Shown here: piece by piece, positions 46,023-55,242 of the stretch
How the letters are laid out: the number at the start of each line of letters is the position of its first letter
Position numbering within the stretch: the first letter of the stretch is position 1
Assembly (NCBI RefSeq): GCF_003611695.1
Contig: NZ_RAWE01000013.1
Coordinates: 33,187 to 97,186, forward strand
Reading direction: 5' to 3'
Length of the DNA: 64,000 bases
Source: Corallococcus carmarthensis
GTDB taxonomy: Bacteria; Myxococcota; Myxococcia; Myxococcales; Myxococcaceae
The notes under the pieces: model-generated
Database searches by the model: none
The model's input: only the letters and a program-made list of their open reading frames with translations
Told to the model about the DNA's origin: nothing
Position numbers and translations under genes: made by a program

Positions 46023-47258
46023 ATGAGTCAAACGCTCTCGGTCGGCCTGGAAAACACGCTCATTTCTCCGTCCTCCGGGGCGCAGCTGGCGCCCACGCTC
46101 GCGCCCGGGGGTTCCACGACCCAGCGCCGTAACACGGTGCTGCCACGGGTGGAGTGGAAGGGCCAGCAGCCCAGCGTGGTGCCGCTGCAGCGCGAGCGCT
46201 TCGAGGAAGTGCGTCCGCTGGGACAGGGCGGCATGGGCGAGGTGGTGTTGATCCGCGACCACGACATCGAGCGGGAGGTCGCGCTCAAGCGGCTGCCCCC
46301 GGGCGCGGACCTGGACCGGGTGCTGCGCTTCGTGGAGGAGATCCGCACGGTGGGCATGCTGGACCACCCGAACATCGCGCCCGTGCACGACGTGGGCGTG
46401 GATGAGCAGGGCCGCTACTACTTCCTGATGAAGCACCTGAAGGGCGAGACGCTGGAGTCCATCATCTCCCGGCTGCGCCGCTCGGAGCTGGACGCGCTGG
46501 TGCGCTATCCGTTCCAGGTGCGGGTGCAGATCTTCCTGGGCGTGCTGCACGCGCTGTCGTACGCGCACGGCAAGGGCTTCATCCACCGCGACCTGAAGCC
46601 CGCGAACATCATGGTGGGCCCCTTCGGCGAGGTGACGGTGCTGGACTGGGGCCTCGCGCGCCGCGTGGGTGCGTCCGCCGCCCGGGCCATCGCGGACGGC
46701 ACGCCGATGGACCTCCAGTCGGCCCGGCCGCTCCAGACGGAGCTGGGCTCCGTGGTGGGCACGCCGCTCTACATGTCCCCGGAGCAGGCGCGCGGCGAGC
46801 ACGACACGATGGACGCGCGCAGCGACGTCTACAGCCTGTCCGTCCTCTTCCACGAGCTGTTGTCGCTGTCGCACTACCTGGACGGCCTCCAGTCCGTGCC
46901 GGAAATCATGAAGGCGGTGCAGACGCGCACGCTGGACATGGCGTCCATGCACCTGAACAGCGCGCAGGGTCCGGTGCCCGCGGAGCTGATGTGGTTCGTG
47001 AAGAAGGGGATGAGCAAGGACGTCGCGGAGCGCTTCGTGTCGGTGGACGACATGGTGACGCAGCTCCACGCCGCGCTGGAGGGCCGCATCCACGTGCAAT
47101 GCCAGCGCACGATGCTGAAGAAGACCCTGCACAAGGGCCTGCGCATCGCGGACCGCAACCCCATGGCCCTCACGGCGGCGGGCCTGGTGGGCGCGGGCCT
47201 GGTGCTCGCGTCGGCGGTGAACCTGGGCATGTCGTTCTTCGGAGCGCTGCTGCACTGA
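46023..47258 (+). CDS. Ser/Thr protein kinase with C-terminal membrane anchor
   Basis: A 411-residue Hanks-type kinase. The first 55 or so residues are a variable Ser/Thr/Pro-rich lead, then the kinase domain: LGQGGMGEVVL, the lysine in VALKRL, FIHRDLKPANIMV, and LDWGLAR, where the usual DFG is DWG, a variant seen in some bacterial kinases. The activation segment ends GTPLYMSPEQARG. A short helix (VHVQCQRTMLKKTLHKGLRI-like) leads to a C-terminal TM (LTAAGLVGAGLVLASAVNL), leaving almost nothing outside. No sensor domain is present, so input must come from partners. It starts at ATG 46023, just right of the ddpX fragment. Confidence 0.9.
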   Translation: MSQTLSVGLENTLISPSSGAQLAPTLAPGGSTTQRRNTVLPRVEWKGQQPSVVPLQRERFEEVRPLGQGGMGEVVLIRDHDIEREVALKRLPPGADLDRVLRFVEEIRTVGMLDHPNIAPVHDVGVDEQGRYYFLMKHLKGETLESIISRLRRSELDALVRYPFQVRVQIFLGVLHALSYAHGKGFIHRDLKPANIMVGPFGEVTVLDWGLARRVGASAARAIADGTPMDLQSARPLQTELGSVVGTPLYMSPEQARGEHDTMDARSDVYSLSVLFHELLSLSHYLDGLQSVPEIMKAVQTRTLDMASMHLNSAQGPVPAELMWFVKKGMSKDVAERFVSVDDMVTQLHAALEGRIHVQCQRTMLKKTLHKGLRIADRNPMALTAAGLVGAGLVLASAVNLGMSFFGALLH

Positions 47259-47311
47259 GTTTCCAGGCAGGCACGTAACTTCCGGGCGCGTCCGGGGTTG
47301 AATGCATCACC

Positions 47312-48934
47312 ATGCGCGCCCTCCCTGTCTGGCCCCTGGTGGCCGTGTGCCTGTCGTGTGCGTCCCGCTCGCAGGTCGCGGCACCCGAGGCGCCCGCCAC
47401 TCCGTTCGATGAAGCGCGCGCGGTGCACGTGCTCCAGCGGCTGGCGTACGGCCCCTCGGCGAGGGACCTGGCGGAGGTGAAGCGGCTGGGCGTGGACGGG
47501 TGGGTGAACGCCCAGCTCCAGCCCGCGTCCGCTGAAGCGCTGCTGCCCGGCCTGAAGTCGAAGCTCCAGGCGTTCCCCACGTTGGGACTGTCGATGGGGC
47601 AGCTCGTGGAGGAGTACCCCCGGCCGCCGCAGGAGATGCCACCCGAGGAGAAGCGCGAGCGGGGCCCGGCGCGTGTCGTCTTCGAGCGTTCCTCCGCGCG
47701 GGTGCTGCGAGCAGTGGAGAGTCCGCGCCAACTGGAGGAGGTGCTGGTGGACTTCTGGTTCAACCACTTCAACGTCTCCGAGGACAAAGGCGTGGTGAGG
47801 TGGCTGGCCACGTCCTACGAGCGCGACGCCATCCGGCCGCACGTCTTCGGCACGTTCCGGGAGCTGCTGGGCGCGACGGCGCACCACCCGGCGATGCTCT
47901 TCTACCTCGACAACTGGCGCAGCACGCGTGAGGGGCTGAGTCAGGAGGAGCTGCGTCACCCGCGCCGCTTCAAGCGCCAGGCCGCGATGATGGAGGATGC
48001 GGAGGACGACGAAGAGGCGAAGCCGAAGCTGGGCCTCAACGAGAACTACGCGCGCGAGCTGCTGGAGCTGCACACGCTGGGCGTGGACGGCGGCTACACG
48101 CAGGACGACGTGCGCGAGGTCGCACGCTGTTTCACGGGCTGGAGCATCCGCCAGCCGCGCAAGGATCCGGGCTTCGTCTTCCGCAAGGTGGCGCACGACG
48201 CGGATGCGAAGGGAGTGCTGGGGAAGGCGATTCCAGCGGGAGGAGGGGAGAAGGACGGCGAGCAGGTGCTGGACCTGCTGGCCAGCCATCCGGCGACGGC
48301 GCGTCACGTGGCGCGCAAGCTCGCGCAACGCTTCGTCGCAGACGAACCGCCGCCGGAGTTGGTGGACCGCGTGGCGAAGGTGTTCCTCGATTCAAAGGGA
48401 GACCTGCGCGCGGTGTATCGAGCGCTGTTCCAGTCGCCGGAGTTTCAGTCGCCACAGGCGCGGGCCGCGAAGGTGAAGACGCCATTCGAATACGTGGTGT
48501 CCGCGCTGCGAGCGACGAACGCGCAAGTGGAGGTGACGCCCCGGCTCTTGCGCCACCTGGCCTTGATGGGAGAGCCGCTCTACAAAGCCCCCGCGCCCAC
48601 GGGCTTCCCGGAGGTGGCGGGGCCCTGGGTGAACAGCGGAGCCCTGGTGGCTCGGCTCAACTTCGGCCTGGACCTGGTGGGAGGCCGATTGCCTGGAGCG
48701 CGTGTGTCATTGGACGCGTTCGCACCGAAGCAGGCCCCGAGCGCAGTGGAGTGGGTGGACGGCCTGGGGCAGGCGCTGCTGGGCGCGAAGCCGTCGGAGG
48801 AGACGCGGGCCACCATCCTCGCGGCGCTGGCGGAGAAGCGAGAGGCCGCGAGCGCCGTGGATGAAGCGCCACCGGTGGATGTGCCTCTCATCGCGGGGCT
48901 GCTGCTCGGCTCGCCAGAGTTCCAGAAACAATGA
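47312..48934 (+). CDS. DUF1800 family lipoprotein
   Basis: A 540-residue protein of the DUF1800 family, recognised by ARAVHVLQRLAYGPSARDLA, LVDFWFNHFNVSEDKGVVRW, LGLNENYARELLELHTLGVD and VARCFTGWSI. The leader (WPLVAVCLSCASRS) suggests a lipoprotein. DUF1800 genes are habitually followed by a DUF1501 gene, as here, and the pair is exported; the function is not established. An insert around residues 205-230 (RHPRRFKRQAAMMEDAEDDE) is strongly charged. The ATG at 47312 is chosen for the signal. The next gene starts 46 bases after the stop. Confidence 0.9.
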   Translation: MRALPVWPLVAVCLSCASRSQVAAPEAPATPFDEARAVHVLQRLAYGPSARDLAEVKRLGVDGWVNAQLQPASAEALLPGLKSKLQAFPTLGLSMGQLVEEYPRPPQEMPPEEKRERGPARVVFERSSARVLRAVESPRQLEEVLVDFWFNHFNVSEDKGVVRWLATSYERDAIRPHVFGTFRELLGATAHHPAMLFYLDNWRSTREGLSQEELRHPRRFKRQAAMMEDAEDDEEAKPKLGLNENYARELLELHTLGVDGGYTQDDVREVARCFTGWSIRQPRKDPGFVFRKVAHDADAKGVLGKAIPAGGGEKDGEQVLDLLASHPATARHVARKLAQRFVADEPPPELVDRVAKVFLDSKGDLRAVYRALFQSPEFQSPQARAAKVKTPFEYVVSALRATNAQVEVTPRLLRHLALMGEPLYKAPAPTGFPEVAGPWVNSGALVARLNFGLDLVGGRLPGARVSLDAFAPKQAPSAVEWVDGLGQALLGAKPSEETRATILAALAEKREAASAVDEAPPVDVPLIAGLLLGSPEFQKQ

Positions 48935-48980
48935 CCGAGAGCCAGAGTCAATTGTCTGTGATTGTGGAGGTCCAGGACCC

Positions 48981-50219
48981 ATGACCGCACGTCTTTCTCG
49001 CAGGCAGCTCCTCCAGGCCCTGGGCGTGACGGGCGCGGGCCTCGTGCTCGCGCCGTCCTTCCTGGCCCGCGCCTGGGCCGCGAGTCCAGGCGATGCGCCC
49101 GCTCGTCGAGCGCTGGTGACAGTGTTCCTGCGCGGCGGCGCGGATGGCCTGTCGCTGGTGCCACCCGTGGAGGACGACGCCTACCAGCGCGCCCGGCCCA
49201 CGCTGGCGCTCAAGTTCCAGGGCGAGCACGCCGCGCTGAAACTCACGAGCCCCTTCGGTCTACATCCCGCGCTCGGCGCATTGATGCCCCTGTGGTCGGA
49301 AGGGAAGCTCGCGGTGCTTCCGGGGGTGGGCCTTCCCATCGCGCCGCGCTCGCACTTCGACGCGCAGGACTTCCTGGAGTCCGGCACACCTGGCCGCAAG
49401 TCCACCGCGGACGGGTGGCTCAACCGCGCACTGTTGGACGCGAAGGACGACGCACCGCTGCGCGCCGTGGCCCTGCAACCCACGCTGCCCCGAGCGCTCT
49501 ACGGCAACGCGGGTGCTCTCGCGATGGGGCGCCTGGAGGACTTCCGGCTGCGCACCGGACGCCAGCACGGCGATGCCCGCCAGGGCTTCTCCGCGCTCTA
49601 CTCCGGAGCGGTGGATCAGGCCCTGAAGGGCGCGGGCGCGGATGCCTTCGAAGCCATGTCGAAGCTGGACGGTGCCCGCCTCGCGAAGCTGCCCACCACC
49701 CCCGGCGTGACGTACCCGCTGACCCCTCTGGCCCGCCGCCTCCAGGACATCGCGCGCCTCATCAAGGGCGACGTGGGCCTCGAAGTCGCCGCGACGGAGA
49801 TGGGCGGCTGGGACACCCACGTCGCGCAGGGTGTGGCGCAGGGCGCGTTCGCGAAGCGCTGTGACGAATTGGGCAATGCACTGGCCGCGTTCGCGGCGGA
49901 CCTGGGCCCGAAGCTCGATGCGGTGACGGTGTTGGTGATGACGGAGTTCGGCCGCACCGTGAAGGAGAACGGCAACCAGGGCACCGACCACGGCGTGGGC
50001 GGCGTGATGTTCGCGCTGGGCGGCGGCGTGAAGGGCGGCATGCACGGCCGCTTCGAAGCCCTCACCGTGGACCGTCTCCAGGACGGCCGGGACGTGCCGT
50101 CCTGGACCGACGTGCGCGCTCCGCTGGCCGAAGCCCTGCGCGCCTGTCGGCCCGGAGCGGACCTGTCGAAGGTGTTCCCTGGCTACTTGGAGGACAGCGT
50201 CCTGGGGATGTTCACCTGA
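48981..50219 (+). CDS. DUF1501 family protein, Tat-exported
   Basis: A 412-residue protein of the DUF1501 family, related in fold to alkaline phosphatase/sulfatase-like enzymes. The N-terminus is a Tat signal: twin arginines in LSRRQLLQALG, then a hydrophobic stretch and AWA cleavage site. Family blocks include TVFLRGGADGLSLVPP, PRSHFDAQDFLESGTPG, MGGWDTHVAQG and VLVMTEFGRTVKENGNQGTD, then HGVGGVMFALGG. Tat export implies folding, perhaps with a cofactor, before secretion. The ATG at 48981 has GGAGG 10 bases upstream. It pairs with the DUF1800 gene. Confidence 0.92.
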   Translation: MTARLSRRQLLQALGVTGAGLVLAPSFLARAWAASPGDAPARRALVTVFLRGGADGLSLVPPVEDDAYQRARPTLALKFQGEHAALKLTSPFGLHPALGALMPLWSEGKLAVLPGVGLPIAPRSHFDAQDFLESGTPGRKSTADGWLNRALLDAKDDAPLRAVALQPTLPRALYGNAGALAMGRLEDFRLRTGRQHGDARQGFSALYSGAVDQALKGAGADAFEAMSKLDGARLAKLPTTPGVTYPLTPLARRLQDIARLIKGDVGLEVAATEMGGWDTHVAQGVAQGAFAKRCDELGNALAAFAADLGPKLDAVTVLVMTEFGRTVKENGNQGTDHGVGGVMFALGGGVKGGMHGRFEALTVDRLQDGRDVPSWTDVRAPLAEALRACRPGADLSKVFPGYLEDSVLGMFT

Positions 50220-50245
50220 GCTCCACTCCCGCCCCACGCGGTCCC

Positions 50246-50270
50246 AACGGGTCCGACAGTCGGACCCGTT
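50246..50270 (+). terminator. Perfect 11-bp hairpin downstream of DUF1501 gene
   Basis: AACGGGTCCGA (50246-50256) pairs perfectly with TCGGACCCGTT (50260-50270) around a three-base loop, 27 bases after the stop. There is no long T-run, but such hairpins are common gene ends in GC-rich genomes. Confidence 0.7.
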
Positions 50271-50353
50271 CGTGCCGCGCTCGGGCTCGGAGGCCCATCT
50301 TCTTCATCGCCCGGGTGTCGCCCCGGGAGCGCCCGGTGTGATGGACTGGCGCC

Positions 50354-51166
50354 GTGCAACGCCTTCGTCGCCTCCTCATGGCCTTCTTCGTCATCGTCGG
50401 CATGCTGTACCTCGCGCTGTGCGCGGTCCTCTTCGCCGCGCAGCGCTCCCTCATCTACCCCGCGCCCCACACCGCGCCGGAGACGCTGCGCGACCAGCCC
50501 GGTTTTGGCGTGGTGCCGCTGGCCACGGGCCTCGACGTGGACCGCTTCTACCTGCCCGCGCCGCCGGGAGCCCCCACGGTGGTGCACTTCCACGGCAACG
50601 GCGAGCAGCTCCTGTGGCAGCAGGGGATGGGGCAGGCGCTCGGGGACGCGGGGCTGGGCTTCCTCGCGGTGGAGTACCCGGGCTACGGCGCGTCGCCGGG
50701 CAGTCCTTCAGAGTCGGGCCTGTACGCGGCCGCGGAGGCGGCGCTCCAGTTTCTTCGCGACCAGGGCGTGAAGCCGGAGGACATCGTGCTCAGCGGGCGC
50801 AGCCTGGGCACCGGCGTCGCGGTGGAGATGGCGCGGCGCGGGTACGGTGCACGCATGGTGCTGGTGTCCCCGTACACGTCCATGGTCGCCATGGGCCAGC
50901 GCACCGTGCCCTTCCTGCCCGCGGCGCTGCTGATGCGCGACCGCTACCAGTCGCTCGACAAGGCGCCCCACATCCCCATCCCCGTCCTCATCATCCACGG
51001 CGAGCAGGACGAAGTGGTCCCCGTGGACATGGGCCGCACGCTGGGCCAGCGCTTCCCGCATGCCCGGGTGGTGACCGTGCCCGGCGCGGGACACAACGAC
51101 GTGCTGGAGCGGGACGGCCAGCAGGAGTTCGCGCGGCTGGCCACGTTCGCGCTCGACGGGACCTGA
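50354..51166 (+). CDS. Membrane-anchored alpha/beta hydrolase (BEM46/ABHD13-like)
   Basis: A 270-residue protein with an N-terminal TM anchor (AFFVIVGMLYLALCAVLFAA) and an alpha/beta-hydrolase domain. The oxyanion strand is HFHGNGE, the nucleophile Ser150 sits in LSGRSLGTG, the acid is probably Asp219 in HGEQDEVVP, and the base His247 in GAGHND. The closest known type is the BEM46/ABHD13 group of serine hydrolases, whose natural substrates are unclear. The start appears to be GTG 50354, which gives a short basic lead (MQRLRRLL) before the TM; no ribosome-binding site is obvious. Hairpins flank the gene on both sides, so it is likely a single-gene unit. Confidence 0.85.
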   Translation: MQRLRRLLMAFFVIVGMLYLALCAVLFAAQRSLIYPAPHTAPETLRDQPGFGVVPLATGLDVDRFYLPAPPGAPTVVHFHGNGEQLLWQQGMGQALGDAGLGFLAVEYPGYGASPGSPSESGLYAAAEAALQFLRDQGVKPEDIVLSGRSLGTGVAVEMARRGYGARMVLVSPYTSMVAMGQRTVPFLPAALLMRDRYQSLDKAPHIPIPVLIIHGEQDEVVPVDMGRTLGQRFPHARVVTVPGAGHNDVLERDGQQEFARLATFALDGT

Positions 51167-51174
51167 GCGGCCCG

Positions 51175-51195
51175 GCAGGACGCATGACGTCCTGC
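51175..51195 (+). terminator. 8-bp hairpin downstream of the hydrolase gene
   Basis: GCAGGACG (51175-51182) pairs with CGTCCTGC (51188-51195) around a five-base loop, eight bases after the hydrolase stop and before the mtn operon. Confidence 0.6.
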
Positions 51196-51248
51196 GTTGC
51201 GTTCCCTTGCGCCTACCGGTGATCGCCGGATTATGCTCGGTGTCATCA

Positions 51249-51267
51249 ACGCGATGTTTCATCGCGT
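51249..51267 (+). promoter_or_regulatory. Leader hairpin of the mtn operon
   Basis: ACGCGATG (51249-51256) pairs perfectly with CATCGCGT (51260-51267) around TTT, ending 23 bases before the mtnB ATG. It could be an operator or an RNA structure controlling the operon. No known SAM riboswitch core is recognisable in the 124-base gap. Confidence 0.4.
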
Positions 51268-51290
51268 CCTCAAGCTCCCCCGAGGGATGG

Positions 51291-51920
51291 ATGAGCATCG
51301 AACCGGCCCCCGCCGCGACCCTGTCCGAAGCGGCTCGTGAAATCGTCGAAGTGGGCCGCTTCCTCAGCGTGCGCAACTTCGTGCCCGCCACCAGCGGCAA
51401 CTTCTCCCGCAGGCTGGATGCGCGCACCGCCGCCGTCACCCGCTCCGGCGTGGACAAGGGCGAACTGGTGGAGGCGGACATCCTGGTCGCGGACATCCAC
51501 GCTCCGCCGCCCAAGGGCTCGTCCGCGGAGACGCCCCTGCACCTCCAGCTCTACCGGGACCGCCCGGAGGCGCAGGCCGTGCTGCACACGCACTCCGTGG
51601 TGGCCGCGCTGCTGTCGAACCTGCGGCTGCCGGAAGGCGAGCTGGTGCTCCAGGACTTCGAGCTGCTCAAGGCCCTGGGCGACACCCGCACGCACGAAGC
51701 GGCCGTGTCCATCCCCATCTTCCCCAACGACCAGGACATCCCCCGGCTCGCGGAGAAGGTGACCGCGATGCTTCAGAAACGCGCGGACCTGGTCGCGTAT
51801 CTCATTGCCGGCCACGGGCTGTACACCTGGGGCCGGAGCATGGCCGAGGCGCGCCGCCACGTGGTGGCGCTGGAACACCTGCTGACGTACGAACTCGAGA
51901 AGATGAAGGTGCGGCGATGA
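51291..51920 (+). CDS. mtnB: Methylthioribulose-1-phosphate dehydratase
   Basis: MtnB dehydrates 5-methylthioribulose-1-phosphate in the methionine salvage pathway. The 209-residue protein has the class II aldolase-like zinc fold: NFVPATSGNFSRRLD at the phosphate site, zinc histidines in LHTHSVV and a third in AGHGLYTWG, and the catalytic-acid region SSAETPLHLQLY. The ATG at 51291 follows GAGGGA. It is the first gene of a six-gene operon, and its stop overlaps the mtnD start by four bases. Confidence 0.94.
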   Translation: MSIEPAPAATLSEAAREIVEVGRFLSVRNFVPATSGNFSRRLDARTAAVTRSGVDKGELVEADILVADIHAPPPKGSSAETPLHLQLYRDRPEAQAVLHTHSVVAALLSNLRLPEGELVLQDFELLKALGDTRTHEAAVSIPIFPNDQDIPRLAEKVTAMLQKRADLVAYLIAGHGLYTWGRSMAEARRHVVALEHLLTYELEKMKVRR

Positions 51921-52462
51921 GCAAGCTGATTGTCTACCAGGACCACCAGCCGGAGGCGCCCCTGGGCGTCTACACCGAAACCGAGGACATCCGTCGCGAG
52001 CTGAAGCCCGCGGGCGTGCGCTTCGAGCGCGTGGACGCGTCCGTGGACCTGCCGGATGGCGCGGGCCAGGAAGAGGTGCTCGCGGCCTACAAGCACGTGG
52101 TGGACGCGGAGATGAAGGCCCACGGCTACAACACCGTGGACGTGGCGCGCATCAAGCCGGACGCCCCCAACGTGGAGGCCGCGCGCGCGAAGTTCCTCTC
52201 CGAGCACGCCCACACGGAGGACGAGTCGCGCATCATGGTGGAGGGCAGCGGCTGCTTCTACCTGCACGCCGGGGACAAGGTGTTCCAGGTGGAGTGCACG
52301 CGCGGAGACCTCATCAGCGTGCCGGAAGGCATGAAGCACTGGTTCGACATGGGCGCCAGGCCCCGCTTCGCCGCCATCCGCTTCTTCATCCGCCCGGACG
52401 GCTGGGTGGGCCACTTCACCGGCGAGACCATCGCCGAGCGCTTCCCGAAGTACGCGCCGTGA
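51917..52462 (+). CDS. mtnD: Acireductone dioxygenase
   Basis: MtnD oxidises the acireductone 1,2-dihydroxy-3-keto-5-methylthiopentene, giving the keto acid precursor of methionine when iron is bound (an off-pathway product with nickel). The 181-residue cupin has all four metal ligands: His97, His99 and Glu103 in EHAHTEDESR, and His141 in MKHWFDMG. The start at 51917 overlaps mtnB by four bases (ATGA), and the end overlaps mtnC by four (GTGA). Confidence 0.95.
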   Translation: MSKLIVYQDHQPEAPLGVYTETEDIRRELKPAGVRFERVDASVDLPDGAGQEEVLAAYKHVVDAEMKAHGYNTVDVARIKPDAPNVEAARAKFLSEHAHTEDESRIMVEGSGCFYLHAGDKVFQVECTRGDLISVPEGMKHWFDMGARPRFAAIRFFIRPDGWVGHFTGETIAERFPKYAP

Positions 52463-53160
52463 GTGCACCCAAGGCCATCGTCACGGACATCGAAGGCACC
52501 ACCAGCTCCATCGCCTTCGTGAAGGACGTCCTCTTCCCCTTCGCCCGGAAGCACCTGGCGGAGTACGTCGCCACGCACGGCCAGCAGGCCGCCGTGCGCC
52601 AGTGCCTGTCCGACGCCCGCACGCTCGCGGGCGAGCCGGGCCTGGGCGACGTGGGCACGGTCGCGCTGCTCCAGCGCTGGCTGGACGAGGACCGCAAGGC
52701 CACGCCGCTCAAGACGCTCCAGGGACTCATCTGGGCGGACGGCTACGCGCGCGGAGAGCTCAAGGGCCACGTCCACGCGGACGCGGCCCGGGCCCTGCGT
52801 GAATGGCACGGCAAGGGCCTGCGCCTGTATGTCTATTCCTCCGGCAGCATCGCCGCGCAGAAGCTCATCTTCGGCTACAGCGTGGCGGGGGACCTGACGC
52901 CGGTGTTCTCCGGCTACTTCGACACCACCACCGGTACCAAGGTGGAGGCGCCGTCGTACACGAAGATTGCCCAGGCGCTGGAGCTGCCGCCCGGCGACAT
53001 CCTGTTCCTCTCCGACAACGTGGCGGAGCTGGACGCGGCGAAGCAGGCGGGCATGCGCACCGCGGCCCTGGACCGGGGCGAGGTGGCCCTGCCACCGGGC
53101 CACGGGCACCCGGTGTTCCACGACTTCACGTCGCTCGATCCGTTCGCGCGCGTGTCCTGA
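52459..53160 (+). CDS. mtnC: Acireductone synthase (enolase-phosphatase)
   Basis: MtnC is a HAD-family enzyme that enolises and dephosphorylates 2,3-diketo-5-methylthiopentyl-1-phosphate. The 233-residue protein opens with the catalytic DxE motif IVTDIEGTTSSIAFVKDVLF, then the thiol/serine motif YVYSSGSIAAQKLIFG, the lysine in GTKVEAPSY, and the acidic motif LFLSDNVAELDAA. The start is GTG 52459, overlapping the mtnD stop. Confidence 0.95.
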   Translation: MSAPKAIVTDIEGTTSSIAFVKDVLFPFARKHLAEYVATHGQQAAVRQCLSDARTLAGEPGLGDVGTVALLQRWLDEDRKATPLKTLQGLIWADGYARGELKGHVHADAARALREWHGKGLRLYVYSSGSIAAQKLIFGYSVAGDLTPVFSGYFDTTTGTKVEAPSYTKIAQALELPPGDILFLSDNVAELDAAKQAGMRTAALDRGEVALPPGHGHPVFHDFTSLDPFARVS

Positions 53161-53215
53161 ATCCCTTCATCCTCCCCAAGCCTCCTCCCGAGCCTCGTGG
53201 AGCGGAGCCTCCCCC

Positions 53216-54100
53216 ATGTCGAGTTCCAACAAGCCCGTGCTGGGCATCATCGGCGGCAGCGGCCTGTACCAGATTGACGGCCTGACGGACGTCTCGTGGC
53301 GCCGCGTGTCGTCGCCCTTCGGTGAGACGTCGGACGAGTTCTGCTTTGGCCGCATCGGCGACCAGCCGGTGGTGTTCCTGCCGCGCCACGGACGCGGGCA
53401 CAAGATTCCCCCGTCGGAGCTGAACTTCCGCGCGAACATCGACGCGCTCAAGCGCAGCGGCGTGACGGACATCCTCTCCGTCTCCGCGGTGGGCAGCCTG
53501 CGCGAGGACCTGCCGCCGGGCACCTTCGTGGTGGTGGATCAGTTCGTGGACCGCACCTTCGCGCGCGTGAAGAGCTTCTTCTCCGCGGGGCTGGTGGCGC
53601 ACGTGTCCATGGCGAAGCCCACGTGCTCGCGCCTGGGCGACGCGGTGATGGCCGCGTGCGAGGGCCTGGACATCAAGGTCGTGCGCGGCGGCACGTACCT
53701 GGTGATGGAGGGCCCGCAGTTCTCCACGCTGGCGGAGAGCAAGATGTACCGGCAGTGGGGCTGCGACGTGATTGGCATGACCAACATGCCGGAGGCCAAG
53801 CTCGCCCGGGAAGCGGAGATCTGCTACGCGAGCGTGTCGATGGTCACGGATTTTGACTGCTGGCATCCGGACCACGACGCGGTGACGGTGGACCAGGTGA
53901 TCGCGGTCCTGCTGGGCAACGCGGGCAAGGCGCGCGGGGTGGTGAAGAACATCGCGCCGCTCGTGAGCCAGCACACGGCCCTGTGCCGTGCCGGCTGCCA
54001 GACGGCGCTGGAGCACGCCATCATGACGTCGCCCGACGCGCGCGACCCGGCCATGGTGGAGAAGCTCTCCGCGGTGGCGGGCCGCGTCCTCAAGCGCTGA
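53216..54100 (+). CDS. mtnP: S-methyl-5'-thioadenosine phosphorylase
   Basis: MtnP cleaves methylthioadenosine with phosphate to adenine and 5-methylthioribose-1-phosphate; related enzymes also accept 5'-deoxyadenosine. The 294-residue protein has the family opening [15 protein letters not shown], the phosphate motif [34 protein letters not shown], and the substrate loop [20 protein letters not shown]. As a phosphorylase it replaces the MtnN/MtnK route, so no kinase is needed. It lies 55 bases after mtnC. Confidence 0.95.
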   Translation: MSSSNKPVLGIIGGSGLYQIDGLTDVSWRRVSSPFGETSDEFCFGRIGDQPVVFLPRHGRGHKIPPSELNFRANIDALKRSGVTDILSVSAVGSLREDLPPGTFVVVDQFVDRTFARVKSFFSAGLVAHVSMAKPTCSRLGDAVMAACEGLDIKVVRGGTYLVMEGPQFSTLAESKMYRQWGCDVIGMTNMPEAKLAREAEICYASVSMVTDFDCWHPDHDAVTVDQVIAVLLGNAGKARGVVKNIAPLVSQHTALCRAGCQTALEHAIMTSPDARDPAMVEKLSAVAGRVLKR

Positions 54101-54126
54101 ACAGAGGAACAAGGAAAGACACGGCG

Positions 54127-55242
54127 ATGAAAGTCCAAGGCGTTCTGATGCGCTCCATCTGGGTCGAGTCCGACGGCTGGAGCGTCGGCGTCATCGACCA
54201 GACGCGCCTGCCGCACGCGTTCGTGAAGGTGAAGCTGACCACGGCGGACGAAGCGGGCCATGCCATCCGCAGCATGCTGGTGCGAGGCGCGCCGCTCATC
54301 GGCGCCACCGCCGCGTACGGCGTGTGTCTGGCCATGCGGGAGGACCCGTCCGACGGCGCGCTGGAGAAGGCGCTGACCATGCTGCGGGCCACGCGGCCCA
54401 CGGCGGTGAACCTGCACTGGGCGCTGGACGGGATGCGCCAGGTGCTCGCGCCGCTGAAGCCCGAGCTGCGCGTGGCGTCCGCGTACCGGCACGCGGCGGC
54501 GCTGTGCGACGAGGACGTGGCCATCAACCGCGCCATCGGTGAGCACGCGCTGAAGCTGTTCCAGGAGGCGTGGGACAAGAAGGGCCGCAAGGGGCGGCTC
54601 AACGTGCTCACGCACTGCAACGCCGGCTGGCTGGCGACGGTGGACTGGGGCACGGCGCTGGCGCCCATGTACCTGGCGCACGACGCGGGCCTGCCCCTGC
54701 ACGTCTGGGTGGATGAGACGCGCCCGCGCAACCAGGGCGCGGTGCTGACCGCGTGGGAGCTGGGGCAGCACGGCGTTCCGCACACGGTCATCGCGGACAA
54801 CGTGGGCGGCCACCTGATGCAGCACGGGGACGTGGACCTGTGCATCGTCGGGACGGACCGCACGACGGCGCACGGCGACGTGGCGAACAAGATCGGCACG
54901 TACTTGAAGGCGCTGGCCGCGAAGGACAACGGGGTGCCGTTCTACGTGGCGCTGCCGTCGCCCACCATCGACTGGACCATCCACGATGGCGTGAAGGAGA
55001 TCCCCATCGAGCAGCGCGAAGGCACGGAGCTCAGCGACGTGACGGGCCGGCTGCCGTCGGGGGACATCGCCACGGTGCGCATCACGCCTCCGGGGAGCCC
55101 TGCCGCGAACTACGCGTTCGACGTGACGCCCGCGCGGCTGGTGACGGCGCTCATCACGGAGCGGGGCGTGTGTCCGGCGACGGAGGAGGGGATGCTGTCG
55201 CTCTTCCCGGAGCGGCGCGCGGAGCGGAGCGCGGCGAAGTGA
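54127..55242 (+). CDS. mtnA: Methylthioribose-1-phosphate isomerase
   Basis: MtnA converts 5-methylthioribose-1-phosphate to the ribulose form. The 371-residue protein shows the phosphate-loop block [14 protein letters not shown], the catalytic cysteine in [11 protein letters not shown], and the catalytic aspartate region [20 protein letters not shown]. The ATG at 54127 is 26 bases after mtnP, with AAGGAAAG upstream. Its stop overlaps the aldolase start (GTGA), tightly linking the two; the same enzyme family isomerises 5-deoxyribose-1-phosphate in the DHAP shunt. Confidence 0.95.
   Translation: MKVQGVLMRSIWVESDGWSVGVIDQTRLPHAFVKVKLTTADEAGHAIRSMLVRGAPLIGATAAYGVCLAMREDPSDGALEKALTMLRATRPTAVNLHWALDGMRQVLAPLKPELRVASAYRHAAALCDEDVAINRAIGEHALKLFQEAWDKKGRKGRLNVLTHCNAGWLATVDWGTALAPMYLAHDAGLPLHVWVDETRPRNQGAVLTAWELGQHGVPHTVIADNVGGHLMQHGDVDLCIVGTDRTTAHGDVANKIGTYLKALAAKDNGVPFYVALPSPTIDWTIHDGVKEIPIEQREGTELSDVTGRLPSGDIATVRITPPGSPAANYAFDVTPARLVTALITERGVCPATEEGMLSLFPERRAERSAAK

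Noticed and set aside
51167..51290. SAM riboswitch upstream of mtnB
   Set aside because: Only two simple hairpins are visible; no recognisable SAM-binding core was found.
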